This document shows positions 62,220 to 64,000 of a stretch of DNA of 64,000 nucleotides, piece by piece. Origin of the DNA: Pseudofrankia saprophytica (GTDB taxonomy: Bacteria > Actinomycetota > Actinomycetes > Frankiales > Frankiaceae). The stretch's first letter is position 1. Every line of letters starts with the position of its first letter. Where the stretch lies: assembly GCF_000235425.2 (NCBI RefSeq), contig NZ_KI912266.1, positions 65,100 to 129,099 of the forward strand. The letters run 5' to 3'. Under the pieces are notes generated by a model. It was not told where the DNA came from and made no database searches. It saw nothing but the letters and a program-made list of their open reading frames with translations. The translations under genes and the position numbers were made by a program.

Positions 62220-62714
62220 GTGAGCCGGGAGTACGCGAAGGCCGTTGGTTCTCGCCTGAGGGCGATCCGTATTCAGCAAGGCCTCTCGCTGCAAGGCGTG
62301 GAGCAGAAGTCACGCGGTCGGTGGAAGACCGCGGCGGTCGGCTCCTACGAGCGCGGCGACCGGATGATCAGCGTGCATCAGCTCTCAGAGCTGGCCGGTT
62401 TCTACGGGGTACCGGTCTCGGCGCTGCTGCCGAACGAGGATCAGCTGCCTCCGCGCGAGCGGCGGCCCAGGACCGTGCTCAACCTCGAGAAACTGGCCGC
62501 GGCCCCGACAGACACCTCCGCCCTGGTGCGCAGGTGGGTCGCGCAGATCCAGCGGCAGCGCGACGACTACGCCGGCCACGTCCTGTCCATCCGAGACGGC
62601 GACCTGCGCGCACTCGCCCTGCTGCACGACACCACTCCGCAGGAGTTCGCCGACCGGCTGCGTTCCTGGGGAGTTCTGGAAACCACCTTCCCGGAGCCCG
62701 ACGAGCCCGAGTGA
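62220..62714 (+). CDS. bldD: Developmental regulator BldD
   Basis: A 164-residue protein from GTG 62220 (MSREYAKAVGSRLRAIRIQQGLSLQGVEQKS), very like Streptomyces BldD in length and sequence. An N-terminal XRE helix-turn-helix (about 8-70) ends in AGFYGVPVSALLP. The C-terminal domain keeps the c-di-GMP motif RxD-x8-RxxD at R114/D116 and R125/D128 (IRDGD). BldD dimers bound by tetrameric c-di-GMP repress sporulation genes in Streptomyces. A membrane diguanylate cyclase is encoded at 26-28 kb. An extra start at 62133 would add 29 non-homologous residues. Confidence 0.93.
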   Translation: MSREYAKAVGSRLRAIRIQQGLSLQGVEQKSRGRWKTAAVGSYERGDRMISVHQLSELAGFYGVPVSALLPNEDQLPPRERRPRTVLNLEKLAAAPTDTSALVRRWVAQIQRQRDDYAGHVLSIRDGDLRALALLHDTTPQEFADRLRSWGVLETTFPEPDEPE

Positions 62715-63078
62715 GGCGAAGGCGCCACGGCGCCCTCGCCGTCGGCGCCGCACGCCCGGCCAGGAACACACATACCGAGCGGTACGAGCGGTCAATGCGG
62801 ACCGTGGACCGGAACCTCGGTGACCTCAGCCGACCCCGGAAGGTGCCACCCGGCGGGTGGCCGGCTCGAGAACACCCCGTGTGAACGGCCCACGCGGACG
62901 TGGCCGTGGCCCGCGCGACCCGCACGACCCGATCTTCGTCGATCGGAGCCGTCGCGAGCCGCCGCAGATCGACGCGGAGATGCCGCGCCACGCACACCCC
63001 GCCAGCAGCCCAGGCCATCGGCGGCGGACGCGAGGCCGGTCGCGCGGGCTTCGGTCGCCGCGCTGGGAGGTGGTGGCG
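62715..63078. other. Intergenic region; no gene seen
   Basis: About 364 bases between bldD and the patatin gene. Frames on both strands are GC-rich shadows. GGGAGG at 63065-63070 is the ribosome site for the next gene. Confidence 0.45.
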
Positions 63079-64000
63079 ATGCCACGCAAACAGGCTCCGC
63101 GCCGAGGGCTGGTCCTCGGGGCCGGTGGAATACTCGGCTCTGCCTGGATAATCGGCGCTCTACGGGCGTACCAGGCCCAGACCGGCGACGATGCCCGGTC
63201 CTTCGACCTGATCGTGGGCACGTCGGCCGGTTCGGTGGTCGCGACGCTGCTCGGCCTGGGTGTCGACGTCGACACGATGGCTGACTCCGAGCGAGGACTG
63301 TACGGACCGGGCGCGCCCATCCTGGACTACCGGGACCTCGGGGCGTCATTGCCGCCGCCGCCCAGAATGCGGATGGGTTCGCCGCGCCTGCTGACCAGCG
63401 CGGTGCTGCACCCCCGCCGGACGACGCCGATGGTGGCGCTGGCCGCACTGCTGCCACAGGGCCGTGGCACGATCGCCGCCGTCGGCGACCTGATCGCGGG
63501 CGCCGCCGCGCGGCACTCGGCGAGTGCCACCACCTGGCCACGCCCGCTTCGGGTCGTCGCGATGGACTTCGACACCGGCGCACGCGTGCTGTTCGGCGCG
63601 AGCGGTGCCCCCAAGGCCATGGCTTCCCAGGCCGTGATGGCCTCGTGCGCCATCCCCGGCTGGTACGCCCCCGTCACGATCGGCGGCCGGCGGTTCGTCG
63701 ACGGCGGAACCCGCTCGCCGACGTCGCTGGACCTGTGCGTGGACGCGGGGCTCGACGAGATCCTGGTGCTGGCGCCGGCCTGCGCCTTCGACGGCGACCG
63801 GCCGCGGCACCCTGTCGCCATCGCCGAGCGCCAGCTACGCCGGGCCGCCACCCGGCGGCTCGCCAGGGAGATCGCGCTGGCGGAGGCGACCGGGACGAGC
63901 GTGTGCGCGCTGGCCCCCGGCCGGGAGGACCTCGAGGTGATGGGCGGCAACGTCATGGACATCACCCGGCGCGCCGAGGTGTTCGAGACCGCGCTGCGCA
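63079..64000 (+). CDS. Patatin-like phospholipase, 5' part (runs off window end)
   Basis: 307 codons from ATG 63079 to the window edge without a stop. GGGAGG lies eight bases upstream. The oxyanion loop is GLVLGAGGILGSAW, the nucleophile elbow GTSAGS (Ser50 or nearby), and the catalytic Asp is in FVDGGTRSPT, so both dyad residues of the patatin family are intact. Bacterial patatins hydrolyse lipid acyl esters, cytosolic or membrane-associated. The C-terminus is not seen. Confidence 0.9.
   Translation, partial: MPRKQAPRRGLVLGAGGILGSAWIIGALRAYQAQTGDDARSFDLIVGTSAGSVVATLLGLGVDVDTMADSERGLYGPGAPILDYRDLGASLPPPPRMRMGSPRLLTSAVLHPRRTTPMVALAALLPQGRGTIAAVGDLIAGAAARHSASATTWPRPLRVVAMDFDTGARVLFGASGAPKAMASQAVMASCAIPGWYAPVTIGGRRFVDGGTRSPTSLDLCVDAGLDEILVLAPACAFDGDRPRHPVAIAERQLRRAATRRLAREIALAEATGTSVCALAPGREDLEVMGGNVMDITRRAEVFETALR

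Overview
The window is very GC-rich DNA packed with short-spaced genes on both strands. It reads as a chromosomal segment of a filamentous or spore-forming actinobacterium, probably Frankia or a close relative. The evidence is direct in part: a BldD orthologue with its c-di-GMP-binding residues, a WhiB-family protein, two F420-type oxidoreductases, a RppA-type type III polyketide synthase next to a CYP158-like P450, an actinobacterial Tad pilus locus, GTG starts and the prfB/ftsE/ftsX/smpB/ssrA neighbourhood. The genus is inference. There is no CRISPR array, no rRNA or tRNA gene and no prophage. The only mobile element is a broken IS256-family transposase tail.

Layout. 1-14 kb: 3' end of a FAD-linked sugar/alditol oxidase, MHYT-domain membrane protein, PPOX-class F420 enzyme, divergent TetR/MFS exporter pair, an OmpR-type two-component system followed by a DUF2993 protein and a membrane protein, a cytochrome P450, a lipoprotein, an alpha/beta-hydrolase fused to a LuxR HTH domain, a luciferase-like F420 oxidoreductase and a methyltransferase. 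14-22 kb: NhaA antiporter, a three-gene ABC exporter operon, a divergent second two-component system, a RibD-C/DHFR-like protein, a small lipoprotein. 22-32 kb: IS256 remnant, small membrane proteins, a KhtTU-like cation/proton antiporter pair overlapping tail-to-tail with a membrane GGDEF protein, two tiny membrane-protein genes, WhiB, a stand-alone receiver, an anti-sigma-like kinase and a GlsB/YeaQ-type protein.

32-43 kb is the housekeeping core: ssrA (tmRNA), DUF1275 and glyoxalase-like genes, a THUMP-like methyltransferase carrying an inserted pentapeptide-like repeat, smpB, ftsX, ftsE, a zinc-ribbon miniprotein, a PQQ-type sugar dehydrogenase lipoprotein, cobA and prfB. tmRNA and SmpB act together in ribosome rescue and lie 3.5 kb apart here. 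FtsEX regulates cell-wall hydrolysis at division.

43-57 kb: a TPR-like protein, an isolated TadG-like gene, an unknown protein, rppA plus P450 (flaviolin-type pigment pathway), an excalibur protein, then the Tad locus on the minus strand (tadA, tadB, tadC, a small membrane protein and two TadE-like genes). 57-64 kb: a two-PAS protein with a very long linker, a membrane/coiled-coil/HhH protein, a DUF6912 protein, bldD, and a patatin-like phospholipase cut by the window end.

The most distinctive feature is repeated DNA rather than one gene system. Three copies of an intergenic palindromic element share the core TGATCTGG..CCAGATCA (31.75, 46.8 and 51.0 kb). There are many minisatellite-like arrays. 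Those inside genes have a strict 15-bp (five-residue) period and keep the frame; most intergenic ones are 16-21 bp. One array has put a pentapeptide-like solenoid inside a methyltransferase. I found no convincing new defence or biosynthetic system. The best leads are the palindrome family, the in-frame 15-bp arrays and a TadE-like protein with a palindrome inside its unusually long N-terminus.
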